From Mycolicibacterium psychrotolerans (GTDB lineage: Bacteria > Actinomycetota > Actinomycetes > Mycobacteriales > Mycobacteriaceae): DNA of 64,000 nucleotides. Location: the NCBI RefSeq assembly GCF_010729305.1, contig NZ_AP022574.1:3968001-4032000 (forward strand). Reading direction: 5' to 3'. The stretch's first letter is position 1. Each line of letters starts with the position of its first letter. The notes beneath the pieces are model-generated. The model was not told the DNA's origin. It was given only the letters and a program-made list of their open reading frames with translations, and ran no database searches. A program made the translations under genes and the position numbers. Below, in pieces: positions 1 to 9,778 of the stretch.

Positions 1-2527
1 AATACTTCTCGAAAACCTCGTAGCGGCCCGTGCGGGTCGAATGTTGCAGCAGGAAAACCACTTCCGGGGTGAACAGGTGCAGCTCCCCTTCGCGGCGGAA
101 GACGTACTCGCCGCCGACCTCGAGGCGGCGGTGCACCCGTTCGGTGGGGTTCTCCGGGTAGGCGCGGCGGTGCCGCAGCTTGACCTCTTCGGCGATGACG
201 TCGAGCCCGATGCCGCCGAGCTGGGTGGGGGTGCCGGTGAAGTACTCGTCGATGACGTCGGAGTCGATGCCGACCGCCTCGAAGGCCTGCGCGCCGGTGT
301 AAGAGGCGACCGTCGAGATGCCCATCTTGCTCATCACCTTCATGACGCCCTTGCCCAGCGCCTTGAGGTAGTTGCGCACCGCGGTGGCGGGCTCGATGCC
401 GGTGAGTTCGCCCTCCCTGATGAGGTCCTCGATGGACTCGAAGGCCAGGTACGGGTTGACCGCGGCCGCGCCGAAACCGATGAGCATCGCGATGTGGTGC
501 ACCTCGCGGGCGTCCCCGGTCTCGACGACCAGCGCAACGGTGGTCCGCTGCTTGGTCCGCACGAGGTGGTGGTGCACGGCGGACACGGCCAACAACGACG
601 GGATCGGCGCCTTGGTGTGGTCGGAGTCGCGGTCCGAGATCACCAGGGTCCGGGCGCCTTTGGCGATGGCGTCGCAGGCGCGCAGGCGCAGGTCTTCGAG
701 AGCGTCGGCCAGACCCTCGCCCCCGCGTTCGACGCGGTAGAGGGCCTTCAGTACGGCGGTGCGTAGGCCGGGCTGCTCACCATCGTCGTTGATGTGCACG
801 ATCTTGTTGAGTTCGTCGTTGTCGAGTACGGGCCAGCCCAGCGTGATCTGACGGCAGGACGCCGCCGACGGTTCGAGCAGGTTGTGCTCGGGTCCCATCA
901 CCCGTGACATCGAGGTGACCACCTCCTCGCGGATGGCGTCCAGGGGCGGGTTGGTCACCTGGGCGAAGAGCTCGACGAAGTAGTCGTAGAGCAGCTTGGA
1001 CCGTTGGGACAGCACAGCGGCCGGGGTGTCGGTGCCCATCGAGCCCAGGGGTTCGGCGCCAGAAGCGGCCATCGGTGTGAGCAGGATCCGCAGGTCTTCC
1101 TCGGTGTAGCCGAAGCTGATCTGGCGGCGGACCACCGACTCGTGATTGGGTGCAACGCGGGCGCGCTCGGGCAGCGTCTTGAGGTCGAGAAGGCCGGCGT
1201 GCAGCCACTCGCCGTAGGGCTCGGCCTGGGCCAGGCCTTCTTTCACCTCGTCGTCGGAGATGATGCGGCCCGCGGCGGTGTCGATCAGGAACATCTTGCC
1301 CGGCTGCAGGCGGCCCTTGGCGACGATCTGCGCCGACGGCACGTCGAGGACGCCGCTCTCGCTTGCGAGGATGACGCGGTCGTCGATCGTACGCCACCAG
1401 CGTCCCGGCCGTAATCCGTTGCGGTCCAACACTGCTCCGACGAGGATGCCGTCGGTGAAGGTGACGCAGGCCGGACCGTCCCAGGGTTCCATCAGCGAGG
1501 CGTGGAACTGCCAGAAGGCGCGCTCGGCGTCGTCCATCGTGGCGCTGTTCTCCCACGCCTCGGGGATCATCATCAGCACGGCGTGGGGCAGGCTGCGGCC
1601 GCCGAGATGGAGAAGTTCGAGGACCTCGTCGAACGACGCGGAGTCCGAGGCGCCGGGGGTGCAGATCGGTGAGAGCCGGTCGAGTTCGCCGGGGATCTTG
1701 CTGCTGGTGAGCATGGCCTCCCGGGCGTGCATGCGGTTGCGGTTGCCGCGCACGGTGTTGATCTCACCGTTGTGGGCGACGAACCGGAACGGGTGGGCCA
1801 GCGGCCACGAGGGGAACGTGTTCGTCGAGAAGCGGCTGTGCACGATGGCGATCGCGCTCATGCAGCGTTCGTCGCGCAAATCCGGAAAGTATTCCGGCAG
1901 CTGCAGTGTGGTCAGCATGCCCTTGTAGACCATGGTGCGGCTGGACAGCGACGGGAAGTAGACCTCGCCGCGCTCGGCACGCTTGCGCAGGGGGTACACC
2001 CGGCGGTCGAGGTCGATGCCGCCGGGACGCACGCCGTGGTGTTCGGGTGCCGCGACGAACAACTGCGCCATGTGTGGCATACAGCCGAGCGCGGTCTGGC
2101 CGACCTCGGCGCCGTCGGGATCGACGGGAAGCTCACGCCAGCCGAGGATCTCGAGGCCTTCTTCTGCGGCGATCGCGGCGATGGCCGCGCACGCGTCGTC
2201 GCGGGCGCCCGGATCCTGCGGGAGGTAGCAGATGCCGGCGGCGAAGGTGTTCGTGCCGTCGGGGTGGGGTGCGGGCAGATCGAAGTCGACGGCCTCGCGC
2301 AGAAGCTCGACGGGGAGCTGGATCAGGATGCCGGCGCCGTCGCCGCTGTTGGGTTCCGCACCCGCCGCGCCGCGGTGCTCGAGGTGCTCCAGGGCGATCA
2401 GACCGTCGGTGACGATCGAGTGGGAGCGGCGGCCTTGGATGTCGGTCACCATGGCCACACCGCAGGAGTCCGCCTCGTTGGCGGGATCGTAGAGGCCTTG
2501 GGGTTCGGGCAATGCCGAGAACAGCAT
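1..2527 (-). CDS. gltB: Glutamate synthase (NADPH) large subunit, 5' part
   Basis: This is the N-terminal ~842 residues of the large (alpha) subunit of glutamate synthase, which makes two glutamates from glutamine and 2-oxoglutarate; the rest lies beyond base 1. The reading frame stays open from the ATG at 2527 to the window edge. Residues 18-22 (EADSC) supply Cys22, the expected class-II glutamine amidotransferase nucleophile after removal of a short propeptide. A GNRNRM motif and an IPEAWENS stretch typical of GltB follow. A GAGGAG ribosome site lies 8 nt upstream, directly behind a stem-loop. The full protein is normally about 1,500 residues, so roughly half is visible. The small subunit gltD would be expected next, outside the window. 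Confidence 0.97.
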   Translation of the reverse strand, partial: MLFSALPEPQGLYDPANEADSCGVAMVTDIQGRRSHSIVTDGLIALEHLEHRGAAGAEPNSGDGAGILIQLPVELLREAVDFDLPAPHPDGTNTFAAGICYLPQDPGARDDACAAIAAIAAEEGLEILGWRELPVDPDGAEVGQTALGCMPHMAQLFVAAPEHHGVRPGGIDLDRRVYPLRKRAERGEVYFPSLSSRTMVYKGMLTTLQLPEYFPDLRDERCMSAIAIVHSRFSTNTFPSWPLAHPFRFVAHNGEINTVRGNRNRMHAREAMLTSSKIPGELDRLSPICTPGASDSASFDEVLELLHLGGRSLPHAVLMMIPEAWENSATMDDAERAFWQFHASLMEPWDGPACVTFTDGILVGAVLDRNGLRPGRWWRTIDDRVILASESGVLDVPSAQIVAKGRLQPGKMFLIDTAAGRIISDDEVKEGLAQAEPYGEWLHAGLLDLKTLPERARVAPNHESVVRRQISFGYTEEDLRILLTPMAASGAEPLGSMGTDTPAAVLSQRSKLLYDYFVELFAQVTNPPLDAIREEVVTSMSRVMGPEHNLLEPSAASCRQITLGWPVLDNDELNKIVHINDDGEQPGLRTAVLKALYRVERGGEGLADALEDLRLRACDAIAKGARTLVISDRDSDHTKAPIPSLLAVSAVHHHLVRTKQRTTVALVVETGDAREVHHIAMLIGFGAAAVNPYLAFESIEDLIREGELTGIEPATAVRNYLKALGKGVMKVMSKMGISTVASYTGAQAFEAVGIDSDVIDEYFTGTPTQLGGIGLDVIAEEVKLRHRRAYPENPTERVHRRLEVGGEYVFRREGELHLFTPEVVFLLQHSTRTGRYEVFEKY

Positions 2528-2593
2528 GGACGATGCTCCTCGCAGTCCTGAATTTCGTTGTCAGGGACTGCACCGGCCCGTCGCGCGAGTGTA
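2528..2593 (-). promoter_or_regulatory. gltB leader: -10 box and stem-loop abutting the ribosome site
   Basis: On the minus strand TACACT (2593-2588) is a good mycobacterial -10 box, giving a leader of about 50 nt. Within it GCAGTCCCTGA (2571-2561) pairs with TCAGGACTGC (2551-2542) with one bulged C and a 9-nt loop. The next six bases (2541-2536) are the GAGGAG ribosome site. The sequence shows the hairpin; that it controls gltB translation is inference. Confidence 0.45.
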
Positions 2594-2610
2594 TCAGCGG
2601 GGGTGCGCGG

Positions 2611-3024
2611 CTACCCGGTGAGAACGGTCGGGACCAGCGGGAATCCGGGCAGATTTCGGGCGACCGTCCATACAACGGCAGCTGCGATGATGACGGCGAG
2701 CATCGGCATGCTGGACACGGTCTTCCCCCGGGAGCGCTGCACGATCACGAACGCGAGCAGCAGCGGTAGGCCGATGAGCAGGAAGGCATTGTCGACGAAC
2801 GCAGCGGCCAGATCACCGTGGAGCACATCGTGGGTCATGCGCAGTCCGCCGCAGGCCGGGCAGTTCCAGCCTGTGAGGGCTTTGAACGGGCAGGCCGGGA
2901 ACAGGAAGCGCGGACTATGGGGATCGCCGATGCCGATGTAGGCGAGGCTGCCCACCAGGGCGGCCCCGGTACCGAGGCCGATGAGCAGCCGGTTCCGGCG
3001 GGTGGTCGGCGGGCTAGGTGCCAT
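2611..3024 (-). CDS. DUF2752 membrane protein
   Basis: A 137-residue membrane protein of the DUF2752 family; the function is unknown. A hydrophobic segment begins near residue 13, and two more lie at about 78-94 and 106-121. The family signature is visible at about residues 44-65 as CPFKALTGWNCPACGGLRM, a paired-cysteine loop between membrane segments. The start overlaps the end of the upstream TM2 gene by 11 bp, so the two are probably co-transcribed. From memory the same pair follows lgt in M. tuberculosis (Rv1615/Rv1616). Confidence is high for the family and low for any role. Confidence 0.85.
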   Translation of the reverse strand: MAPSPPTTRRNRLLIGLGTGAALVGSLAYIGIGDPHSPRFLFPACPFKALTGWNCPACGGLRMTHDVLHGDLAAAFVDNAFLLIGLPLLLAFVIVQRSRGKTVSSMPMLAVIIAAAVVWTVARNLPGFPLVPTVLTG

Positions 3025-3442
3025 CGCGCAGGGGACGCCCCTCGGGGTCGCGCACCTTGTCGGTGAGGATCAGGACCGCATCGATGATGCCCCAGATGAC
3101 AGCGCCGATGCCGCAGGTGATGAGGCCGACGACGAGCTGAGCGATGCCCAGACCTGTGTAGCCGAGGTAGATGCGGCCGATGCCGACCAGCCCGAGGAGG
3201 CCGAGCAACTGAAGTAGTCCAGCGACCACCTTCGACTTCTCTGACAGCGGCTCCCCGGTCAGCGGGTGCCGACCGTAGGGCGCGGCCGGGTCCATGTAGG
3301 CCGGCGGATACTGGCCGAGCGGGGGCGGATACTGCCCCGGCGGCGGACCGTACTGCTGCCCCGGCGGCGGGTATCCGGGTTGCTGCGGCGGAGGCGTGTA
3401 GGGATTGCCACCCTCATTGCCACTGAACTGCGGCTCGGTCAT
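3014..3442 (-). CDS. TM2-domain protein with proline/glycine-rich N-terminus
   Basis: A 142-residue protein. Residues 1-60 are rich in Pro, Gly, Gln and Tyr (PPPGQQYGPPPGQYPPP type), as in many mycobacterial membrane proteins. The C-terminal part (about 70-130) is a TM2 domain: a helix containing LLGLLGLVGIGRIYLGYTGL, a short turn with ITCGIGAVIWGIIDAV, and a second hydrophobic helix ending near ILTDKVRDPEG. TM2 proteins are small two-helix membrane proteins of uncertain role. The ATG at 3442 is the only good start. It precedes the DUF2752 gene, with which it overlaps. Confidence 0.85.
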   Translation of the reverse strand: MTEPQFSGNEGGNPYTPPPQQPGYPPPGQQYGPPPGQYPPPLGQYPPAYMDPAAPYGRHPLTGEPLSEKSKVVAGLLQLLGLLGLVGIGRIYLGYTGLGIAQLVVGLITCGIGAVIWGIIDAVLILTDKVRDPEGRPLRDGT

Positions 3443-3467
3443 GCCCCAAGCATGCCAGACCGTCGAC

Positions 3468-4895
3468 TCAGAATGGCGGGGGTTCGTAGGTGGCGGCCAG
3501 CCAGGCCTGTCGTTGGCGTTCTTGTTCGGCGTTGAGTTCGAGGCGCCGCCTTCGCTCCTGTCGGATCCGCTCGCGGCGGTCCTGTTCTCGGGTTGTCGTG
3601 CGCATCGGCATCATCGCGGTGCGACCGACCCCGTCTGTCGGCGTCGTGGTGGCCACCGACGCGGTCGGTACCGCCAACCCGGGAAACAGGATCCCCCCGT
3701 GCGCCTCAGTGCGGTAGACGTGACCAGTCGGAGCCGTGAGGATGATCGTGCCGTCGGGAAGTTGCTCGTCACGCCACCCGTTGGGCCCGGTGTAAAACGT
3801 CTTGATCAGATGATCGGTACGGCAGTAATGCTTCAGCCCGGAGGCATGCGTCGGTCCGAACGGCCACGGCTTCGTATGGTCCAGATCGCACCCGGCCACC
3901 GGGCGGTCACACCCCGGAAACCGACAGGTCAGATCGCGCCACTGCAGGAAATCCCGCAGCCCGGCCGAGGGCCGATAGCCCGATTCGGGCTCACTGCTGG
4001 GCAGCCGCACCGGCTTGAGTTTCGCCGCCTTCGCCGCGGTGCGCACCGACTCGGCCGGCAGCACACCGAACCCGGCCAGATAACCGGGCCGCCGGCTGGT
4101 CCCCTCCAGCGTCGCCTGCTCAGCAAGGACGTGGACGACCACCTGCGCGGCGGACTCGCGGATCTTCGCGGCGGGGCAGTCGGGCGATCCGCACAGGCAC
4201 GCCAACGACCCCTCGCCTCGCCCGAGCGCGCCACAGGCAGCGGCGCGGCGTTGCTTTTTCGATCGTGGATCGTTGGCGCACACCGAGTCTGCGATCAGAT
4301 CCAGCCGCTGATCGAACGCCGCGGCGTCGACCGCATCCAGGACACCCCCGACCATCGCCATCCCCGCCGCCTCGAGGTGGGGTTCCACCTCGAGGTAGCA
4401 GTTCTGCTCCACCGTCGGCGGGACACGGACGGCGGCGGGATCGTAGTCGGCCACCCACACGTCGATGCGATCGCGCAGCTTGGCCTTCGAGAACCGCATC
4501 CACTTGCGGACTTGACCGGCCAGCGACTCGTCCAGGCCGCCGATGATGTCGTCCTCGACGTTCGCGGTGCGCGCGATCACCGCCTGCAGCACGCGGTAGT
4601 CGATATCGCCGCGGGCGAACACCGCCGCCACCTGCGGTAACCGCTGATACAACGAAACAGCAAGCCGTACTTGGTTACCCGCGCGGCCACGGCTGATGTT
4701 CTGCGCCGCAGACACCTCAGCCGCGACCGCCTCGAACACATCGGTCCGCCAGAACTGGGCCTCTTCGTAGTCGCGGCAGCGCACCTGGTAAAGGCTGGCG
4801 ATGGCGTTGAGGCGCTGGGCGATCGCCGCAGACTCCGCACGCGAGGCCGCAGCCATCGCGTCGATCAGCGCGGCCGGATCACCGGTATCGAACAT
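3468..4895 (-). CDS. DUF222 / HNH endonuclease (13E12-repeat family)
   Basis: A 475-residue protein with an N-terminal DUF222 domain and a C-terminal HNH nuclease fold at about residues 315-365, where CRFPGCDRPVAGCDLDH and KPWPFGPTH supply the metal and catalytic histidines. The tail is Arg/Glu/Gln rich (REQDRRERIRQERRRRLE). The open frame extends further upstream into antisense lgt, but the ATG at 4895 is right: TACAAT (4908-4903) is followed 7 nt later by this ATG, a leaderless arrangement, and the protein then begins MFDTGD, as usual for the family. A LexA-type box sits over the start. The family is multicopy in mycobacteria and linked to mobile or selfish DNA. It lies between lgt and its usual neighbours, suggesting insertion. 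Confidence 0.9.
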   Translation of the reverse strand: MFDTGDPAALIDAMAAASRAESAAIAQRLNAIASLYQVRCRDYEEAQFWRTDVFEAVAAEVSAAQNISRGRAGNQVRLAVSLYQRLPQVAAVFARGDIDYRVLQAVIARTANVEDDIIGGLDESLAGQVRKWMRFSKAKLRDRIDVWVADYDPAAVRVPPTVEQNCYLEVEPHLEAAGMAMVGGVLDAVDAAAFDQRLDLIADSVCANDPRSKKQRRAAACGALGRGEGSLACLCGSPDCPAAKIRESAAQVVVHVLAEQATLEGTSRRPGYLAGFGVLPAESVRTAAKAAKLKPVRLPSSEPESGYRPSAGLRDFLQWRDLTCRFPGCDRPVAGCDLDHTKPWPFGPTHASGLKHYCRTDHLIKTFYTGPNGWRDEQLPDGTIILTAPTGHVYRTEAHGGILFPGLAVPTASVATTTPTDGVGRTAMMPMRTTTREQDRRERIRQERRRRLELNAEQERQRQAWLAATYEPPPF

Positions 4896-4903
4896 ACATT
4901 CGA
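4888..4903 (-). promoter_or_regulatory. LexA (SOS) box over the HNH gene start
   Basis: The minus strand reads TCGAATGTATGTTCGA, one mismatch from the mycobacterial LexA consensus TCGAAC-N4-GTTCGA. It contains the ATG start codon and touches the TACAAT -10 box. LexA control of 13E12-family genes is known in M. tuberculosis; here it is inferred from the site. Confidence 0.75.
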
Positions 4904-4959
4904 TTGTAGTGACAGCGGCCGACACCGTCCGGCGCGAATTTCGCGCCTGTGGATAACTG

Positions 4960-7734
4960 TCAGCGGTTCCTGCGCCGACGGATAAACTGCCGGACCCGCT
5001 GACCGACCTCTGCGGGGATGGTTGTCCGAGTGCGGAATTCGCGAGACTGCGTGGACGGAGGTGACGTTGGCGCGGCTGGCTCCGAGTCGGCGGTGAGAGC
5101 TTCCGCTGCGTCGGCGCCCTCGAAGGCTGCTGTGTCGGAGACCGGAGCATCGTCATCGACCGCAGCGGCCTCGTCGCTGGCGTCGGCGGCCGGCTCGTCT
5201 GACGACTCCACGGTCTCCGTGTCCCCGCCCGCGAGAGCCTCAGCCGCGTCCGTGCCTTCTTCTGCCGGGTCGGCCTGCGCGGATACATCGGCCGGCTCAG
5301 CGTCGTTTGATGCGGCTTCCGGAGCGGTCTCGTCGGCGAGCGCCTCGGCAGCATCCTGGCCCTCGACGGCAACGTTGTGCGCCTCGGCGGCATCGTCGGC
5401 AGCCGCGGCGACCTCATCACCTTCGACGGACCCCAAGCCCGCCTCCGGCTCGGGCTCAACCTCAGCGATCTCGACCTCGGGCTCGCTCTCGGCGCCATCA
5501 GTCTCGGCTTCGACCTGATCGGCCAGCGCCTCAGCGGCGTCTTCGCCCTCGACCGACCCCAGGCCCGCCTCGGACTCAGGCTCGGCCTCGGCCTGATCGG
5601 GGGTCAGCGCCTCAGCAGCGTCCTCGCCCTCGACGGCAACCTGGTGCGCGACCTCAGCATCGCCGACAGCCTCCGCGACCTCATCGCCCTCGACCGGCCC
5701 CAGACCCGCCTCGGACTCGGGCTCAGCCACGGGCTCGCTCTCGGCGCCATTGGTCTCGGCGTCGACCTGATCGGTCAGCGCCTCAGCAGCGTCCTCGCCC
5801 TCGACCGCGACCTCGTGCGCCACCTCAGCATCGCCGACAGCCTCCGCGACCTCATCGCCCTCGACCGGCCCCAGACCCGCCTCGGACTCGGGCTCAGCCA
5901 CGGCCTGATCGGGGGTCAGCGCCTCAGCAGCGTCCTCGCCCTCAACGGCAACCTGGTGCGCGACCTCAGCATCGCCGACAGCCTCCGCGACCTCATCGCC
6001 CTCGACCGACCCCAGACCCGCCTCGGACTCGGGCTCAGCCACGGGCTGGCTCTCGCCGCCATTGGTCTCGGCGTCAACCTGATCGGTCAGCGCATCAGCA
6101 GCGTCTTCGCCCTCAACGGCAACCTGGTGCGCGACCGCGGAATCATCGACCGCCTCAGGCTCATCGGTCACGTCCTCCGGCTCGACCAGCGCCTCAGCAG
6201 CGTCCTCGCCCTCGACGGCGAGCTCATGCGCCACCGCAGCATCGCCTACAGCCTCCGCGACCTCATCGCCCTCGACCGACCCAAGACCCGCCTCAGGCTC
6301 AGCGCCCCCGGACTCGCCCTCCGGCTCAACCAGCGCCGCAGCAGCTTCCTCGCCCTCGACGGCTACCGCGTGTGCCTCGTCCGCCTCATCAACAGCATCC
6401 ACGACCTCATCGCCCTCGACCGACCCCAGCCCTGCCTCAGGCTCAGCGGCCTCAGGCTCATCGGTCACGTCCTCAGGCTCAACCAGCGCCTCAGCAGCTT
6501 CCTCGCCCTCGACGGCTACCGCGTGTGCCTCGTCCGCCTCATCAACAGCGTCCGCGACCTCGTCTGCTTCAAGCGATCCGACACCCGTTTCGGGCTCGGA
6601 CTCGGTAGCGAGATCGGCTTCAGAGCCCGGTTCGTCCACAGACTCGACGACCAGCTCCTCACCGTCGGCGACCTGGTCGCCCTCGACGGTTTCCAGGTCC
6701 GCTTCCCGCCCGACGAGGACGTCGGTCTCGACGGCGTCGTCCTCGGCCGCCTGGGCCACCGACTTCTCGTCATCCTCGGCGGCGACGGTCGCTGCAGCGA
6801 CCACACCCGATGTCGAGGCTCCGACCGCCAGATCCTTGACCAACTCTTCGACGCGGGACTCGTCGCCCTCCTGCTTGCCGCGCAGCGACGCCGGATCCTC
6901 GCGGCCCTTCGGCGCCGCCATGACGTACACCACCGCGCCGATGAACACGAACGTCGACGTAAAGGAGTTGACCCGGATGCCCGCCAGGTGCGTCGCCGCG
7001 TCGCTGCGCATCAACTCGATCCAGAATCGGCCCATGCAGTATCCGGCCACGTACATCGCGAACAGCCGGCCGTGCCCGATGCGGAACCGGCGATCGATGA
7101 TCAGCAGCGCCGCGAACACGAGCAGGTTCCACAGCAACTCGTACAGGAACGTCGGGTGGACCACCTGGATGAGTTCGCCGGTCGACACCCCGTTCAGCGA
7201 GTCCGGCACGCCCGCCGAATTCACCCGCTCGTAGATCTCCAGGCCCCACGGCAGCGTGGTCTCGCGTCCGTACAGCTCCTGGTTGAAGTAGTTTCCGATC
7301 CGCCCGATCGCCTGGGCGAGAATGATTCCCGGCGCGATCGCGTCGCCGAACGCGGGCAGCGGTATCTCCCGCCGCCGGCACGCGATCCACGCTCCGATAC
7401 CGCCCAGCGCCACCGCGCCCCAGATGCCGAGCCCGCCGTCCCAGATCCGCAGCGCGGCCGCGAATCCCGCTCCGTCCTCGCCGAAGTAGGTCCGCCAGTC
7501 AGTGATGACGTGGTAGAGCCGGCCACCGATCAGACCGAACGGCACCGCCCACAGCGCGACGTCGTAGATGACGCCGGGCTCGCCGCCGCGCGCCACCCAG
7601 CGCCGGTCGCCGAGGACAAGCGCGGCCACAATGCCTGCGATGATGAACAGCGCATAGGCCCGCAGCGGGAACGGGCCGAGGTGCCACACACCCTGCGAAG
7701 GACTCGGGATGTACGCCAAGACCGTCGATGTCAC
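4960..7734 (-). CDS. lgt: Prolipoprotein diacylglyceryl transferase with giant acidic repeat tail
   Basis: Lgt moves diacylglycerol from phosphatidylglycerol to the lipobox cysteine of prelipoproteins in the plasma membrane. The first ~275 residues are a normal seven-helix Lgt: HVITDW (75-80), WDGGLGIWG (98-106) and the signature GRIGNYFNQELYG (144-156). The remaining ~650 residues are very acidic and Ala/Glu/Val rich, containing eight tandem units built on LGSVEGDEVAEAV and VEGEDAAEAL, and ending in a basic tail (RQFIRRRRNR). Most bacterial Lgt proteins are near 260-300 residues; mycobacterial ones have longer tails, but 924 residues is extreme. The GTG start overlaps the trpA stop (GTGA), so lgt is the last gene of the trp operon. 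The tail should be cytoplasmic; its role is unknown. Confidence 0.93.
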   Translation of the reverse strand: MTSTVLAYIPSPSQGVWHLGPFPLRAYALFIIAGIVAALVLGDRRWVARGGEPGVIYDVALWAVPFGLIGGRLYHVITDWRTYFGEDGAGFAAALRIWDGGLGIWGAVALGGIGAWIACRRREIPLPAFGDAIAPGIILAQAIGRIGNYFNQELYGRETTLPWGLEIYERVNSAGVPDSLNGVSTGELIQVVHPTFLYELLWNLLVFAALLIIDRRFRIGHGRLFAMYVAGYCMGRFWIELMRSDAATHLAGIRVNSFTSTFVFIGAVVYVMAAPKGREDPASLRGKQEGDESRVEELVKDLAVGASTSGVVAAATVAAEDDEKSVAQAAEDDAVETDVLVGREADLETVEGDQVADGEELVVESVDEPGSEADLATESEPETGVGSLEADEVADAVDEADEAHAVAVEGEEAAEALVEPEDVTDEPEAAEPEAGLGSVEGDEVVDAVDEADEAHAVAVEGEEAAAALVEPEGESGGAEPEAGLGSVEGDEVAEAVGDAAVAHELAVEGEDAAEALVEPEDVTDEPEAVDDSAVAHQVAVEGEDAADALTDQVDAETNGGESQPVAEPESEAGLGSVEGDEVAEAVGDAEVAHQVAVEGEDAAEALTPDQAVAEPESEAGLGPVEGDEVAEAVGDAEVAHEVAVEGEDAAEALTDQVDAETNGAESEPVAEPESEAGLGPVEGDEVAEAVGDAEVAHQVAVEGEDAAEALTPDQAEAEPESEAGLGSVEGEDAAEALADQVEAETDGAESEPEVEIAEVEPEPEAGLGSVEGDEVAAAADDAAEAHNVAVEGQDAAEALADETAPEAASNDAEPADVSAQADPAEEGTDAAEALAGGDTETVESSDEPAADASDEAAAVDDDAPVSDTAAFEGADAAEALTADSEPAAPTSPPSTQSREFRTRTTIPAEVGQRVRQFIRRRRNR
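5300..6560 (-). repeat. In-frame tandem repeats encoding the Lgt acidic tail
   Basis: Eight coding repeat units, alternating mainly between 47 residues (TPDQ linker) and 57 residues (DQVDAETNG linker). Near-identical DNA blocks recur at 5651, 5822 and 5963, i.e. 171 and 141 bp apart, both multiples of three. Six units keep LG(S/P)VEGDEV, the protein-N-terminal-most copy is divergent, and one copy has an internal deletion that joins LGSVEG directly to EDAAEAL. This pattern indicates recent unequal exchange or slippage under a frame constraint. Confidence 0.85.
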
Positions 7735-8515
7735 GCAGTGATCCTCTGCCGTACCCCGTCAGCCAATTCTTCTGTCAGTGCCCGCATCGCGGGGACACCA
7801 TCGGTCAACGCCGACACCAGCGCCGACCCGACGATCACCCCGTCGGCGTAGGAGCCGATCTGCGCCGCCTGCTCACGCGACCGCACGCCCAGACCGACAC
7901 CGACCGGGATGTCGGAGAGTTCCTTGATCCGCCGCACGAGTTCCGGCGCCGCGTTGGACACCGCGTCGCGCGCACCGGTGACGCCCATCGTCGACGCCGC
8001 GTACACGAACCCCCGTGACGCATCCACCGTCGCGCTGAGCCGCTCCGGCGTCGACGACGGTGCGACCACGAAGATCCGGTCGAGGTCGTGCGCCTCGGAA
8101 GCGGCCAGCCATTCGCCGGCCTCGTCCGGAATCAGGTCCGGCGTGATCATCCCGAGCCCGCCGGCCGAGGCCAGGTCGCGCGAGAACGCGTCGACACCCT
8201 TGCGCAACACAGGATTCCAGTAGGTCATCACCACGGCGTTGCCGCCGGCATTGCTGATCGCCTCGACGGCACGGAACGTATCGCGCACCCGCACACCGCC
8301 CCGCAGCGCGACCTCCGTCGCCGCGGCGATGGTGGGGCCGTCCATGCCCGGGTCCGAATAGGCGATGCCGACCTCGATCACGTCGCAGCCCGCCTCGACG
8401 AGGGCGACCATCGCGTCGATCGAGGTGTCCACATCCGGGAACCCGGTCGGCAGGTAGCCGATCAGCGCTGCCCGGCCCTCGTCCCGACAGGACGCGAAAA
8501 CACTTGCCAACCGGC

Positions 8516-8519
<4 letters not shown>
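7731..8519 (-). CDS. trpA: Tryptophan synthase alpha chain
   Basis: TrpA splits indole-3-glycerol phosphate into indole and glyceraldehyde 3-phosphate; indole is channelled to TrpB. The 262-residue protein is a standard single TIM barrel. Catalytic Glu49 (DVIEVGI) and Asp60 (PGMDG) occupy the classical positions, and GVGLGVRSREQ and ADGVIVGSALV form the phosphate-binding end. The ATG at 8519 overlaps the trpB stop (ATGA) and the gene's own stop overlaps the lgt start (GTGA), so translation is coupled on both sides. Confidence 0.98.

Positions 8520-9778
<1,259 letters not shown>

Noticed and set aside
4896..5498. N-terminal extension of the DUF222/HNH protein
   Set aside because: Runs antisense through the lgt tail, is low complexity, and the LexA box and -10 box place the start at 4895.
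5300..6560. CRISPR-like array
   Set aside because: The repeats are in-frame coding units of 141 or 171 bp without unique short spacers.
5377..7851. Long plus-strand open frame (over 800 codons) across lgt
   Set aside because: Antisense to lgt and its repeats; the codon periodicity belongs to lgt, and the predicted protein is a Leu/Arg/Asp-rich mirror of the repeats.
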